Source: an uncultured Collinsella sp. (lineage in GTDB: Bacteria > Actinomycetota > Coriobacteriia > Coriobacteriales > Coriobacteriaceae). From it: a stretch of 7,156 nt of DNA. The translations under genes and the position numbers were made by a program. Location: NCBI GenBank assembly GCA_900761995.1, contig CAAFEY010000160.1:1-7156 (forward strand). The letters run 5' to 3'. Every line of letters begins with the position of its first letter. The first letter of the stretch is position 1. Below the pieces are notes generated by a model. It worked only from the letters and a program-made list of their open reading frames with translations, was not told the origin of the DNA and made no database searches. Positions 6,131 through 7,156 of the stretch are shown piece by piece.

Positions 6131-7128
6131 TATTCGCTCGAACCGGAGTCGGTCGTCTCGGACGTGTCGGAACTATCGTCCGAGCTCTCGTCCTTGGTCT
6201 TGGTCGCAGCATCGCGCGACGTGCCCTGCGGCGTGCTGTTGGCGGTGCTCACATCCTCGTCCGAAGCCGACTGCTCGTCGGTCAGCGAGGTAATGACGAG
6301 TACTTCCTCGTTGTTCTCGGCCGTCGTCTGGGCGCGCACCACAATGGTGTAATACACGTCGTTGGCAGACTTCTCCACCGAGGACACGGTACCGAGCGGC
6401 AGGCCCTTGGGGAACACGCCACCGATGCCCGAGGTCACGATGATGTCGCCCACTTTGACGTCGGAGTCGACACTCACGTACTCAAGGCGCAGCGTACCGT
6501 CAGCCTGCCCCTGCAGCATGCCCTGGGCGCGCGTGTCCTGCACCATAGCGGACACACCCGAGTTCTCGTCGCCAATCAGGCGCACGGTCGACGTCTTGGC
6601 CGAAACCTCGATAATCTGGCCGATAACACCGGCCGAGCTCGTCACGGGCATGTTGATGGAAAGCCCGTCGGCAGAACCCTTATCGATGGTAACCGTTGAG
6701 GTCCAGGCATCGCCCGAGGCGCCGACGATACGGGCCGCGGTCGACTTGAGGTTGTAGGTGGACTGCAGACCGACCAGACCCTCCAAGCGCTCGGCAGTCT
6801 TCTGGGCTTCGGATAGCTCTGCGACCTTTGAGGTCAGGTCCTCGTTTTGTTTTTTGAGCTCATCGAGCGTCTCCTGAGACGCCGTGAGGTTGGAGAACAC
6901 ATTGCCGATCGCATTGAACGGCGCGGCCACAGCCGAGCCCACAAAGCGTACCGGCGAGGTGATCGTCGTAACGCCCGAACGGACGGCATGAATCGGCCCA
7001 GCCTCGCCCTCGCGAATGTAAAACGTGAGCAGCAACACCGAAATCAGGCTGAAAACAATCAACGGGCGCATACCCGTTGATTGTCGCTTGGTATTCAGAT
7101 TTGTGGAGAAACCCGAAGATCGTGCCAA
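6130..7128 (-). CDS. mreC: Rod shape-determining protein MreC
   Basis: MreC is a bitopic membrane protein that links MreB and MreD inside to the PBP2-RodA pair outside. The 332-residue protein has a short basic N-terminus, one membrane segment at about 22-38, a coiled coil at about 84-118 (ETLDELKKQNEDLTSKVAEL and on), and then the double beta-barrel MreC core: ARIVGASGDAW (132-142), TIDKGSADGL (147-156), GVIGQIIEV (167-175), VRLIGDENSGVSAMV (182-196), GDIIVTSGIGGVFPKGLPLG (227-246). From about residue 282 there is a Ser/Thr/Asp/Glu-rich tail of some 50 residues with no aromatic residue, probably disordered and outside the membrane. The TTG at 7128 is preferred over Met20 because AAAAGGTGGA lies at a proper distance upstream and because starting at Met20 would leave almost no residues before the membrane segment. 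It is the first gene of the cluster in this window. Confidence 0.96.
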   Translation of the reverse strand: MARSSGFSTNLNTKRQSTGMRPLIVFSLISVLLLTFYIREGEAGPIHAVRSGVTTITSPVRFVGSAVAAPFNAIGNVFSNLTASQETLDELKKQNEDLTSKVAELSEAQKTAERLEGLVGLQSTYNLKSTAARIVGASGDAWTSTVTIDKGSADGLSINMPVTSSAGVIGQIIEVSAKTSTVRLIGDENSGVSAMVQDTRAQGMLQGQADGTLRLEYVSVDSDVKVGDIIVTSGIGGVFPKGLPLGTVSSVEKSANDVYYTIVVRAQTTAENNEEVLVITSLTDEQSASDEDVSTANSTPQGTSRDAATKTKDESSDDSSDTSETTDSGSSE

Positions 7129-7134
7129 ATGGAA

Positions 7135-7144
7135 TCCACCTTTT
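7135..7144 (-). promoter_or_regulatory. Ribosome binding site of mreC
   Basis: AAAAGGTGGA lies upstream of the TTG at 7128, with the GG core 7 bases from the start codon. The rest of the 28 bases to the right edge holds no promoter I can identify, so the operon promoter or a further upstream gene lies outside the window. Confidence 0.7.
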
Positions 7145-7156
7145 GGAAATTAAGCA

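Noticed and set aside
7129..7156. Possible promoter or preceding mreB gene before mreC
   Set aside because: Only 28 bases are available. A TAA is visible at 7152-7150, but nothing shows which gene, if any, ends there.

Overview
The window looks like a piece of chromosome from a high-GC actinobacterium of the class Coriobacteriia, most likely Collinsella or a close relative. That placement is an inference from base composition, the actinobacterial flavour of the proteins and the gene order; nothing in the window proves the genus. No mobile element, CRISPR array, RNA gene, terminator or gene on the plus strand could be supported.

All six genes lie on the minus strand and read from the right end to the left: mreC (7128-6130), mreD (6117-5551), mrdA encoding PBP2 (5537-3468), rodA (3458-2232), an unnamed gene with a DUF697-like C-terminal half (2213-1284), and a radical SAM protein of the TIGR03960 type (1274 to beyond the left edge). 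Intergenic gaps are only 9 to 18 bases. At four of the five junctions the TAG stop codon of one gene is part of the next gene's Shine-Dalgarno sequence, so this is almost certainly one polycistronic unit with coupled translation. Its promoter lies to the right of the window, and no terminator is seen before the left edge.

The first four genes make the core of the elongasome, which builds the lateral cell wall. RodA polymerises glycan strands from lipid II, PBP2 cross-links them, and MreC and MreD are membrane scaffold proteins that bring this pair under MreB control. The last two genes are not classical wall genes. The 309-residue protein appears to pair a degenerate GTPase-like half with a DUF697-like membrane-associated half. 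The radical SAM protein belongs to a B12-binding-fold family that in many Gram-positive bacteria sits before tRNA/rRNA-processing and ribosomal protein genes, so the window may bridge the wall cluster and a translation cluster.

The points most worth a second look are: a Cys-Cys-His-Cys set in PBP2 at the spacing recalled for a PBP2 zinc site; an extra N-terminal membrane segment in PBP2; the unexplained 309-residue protein; the acidic Ser/Asp/Thr tail of MreC; and the stop/Shine-Dalgarno overlaps, which also argue for a later mreD start.
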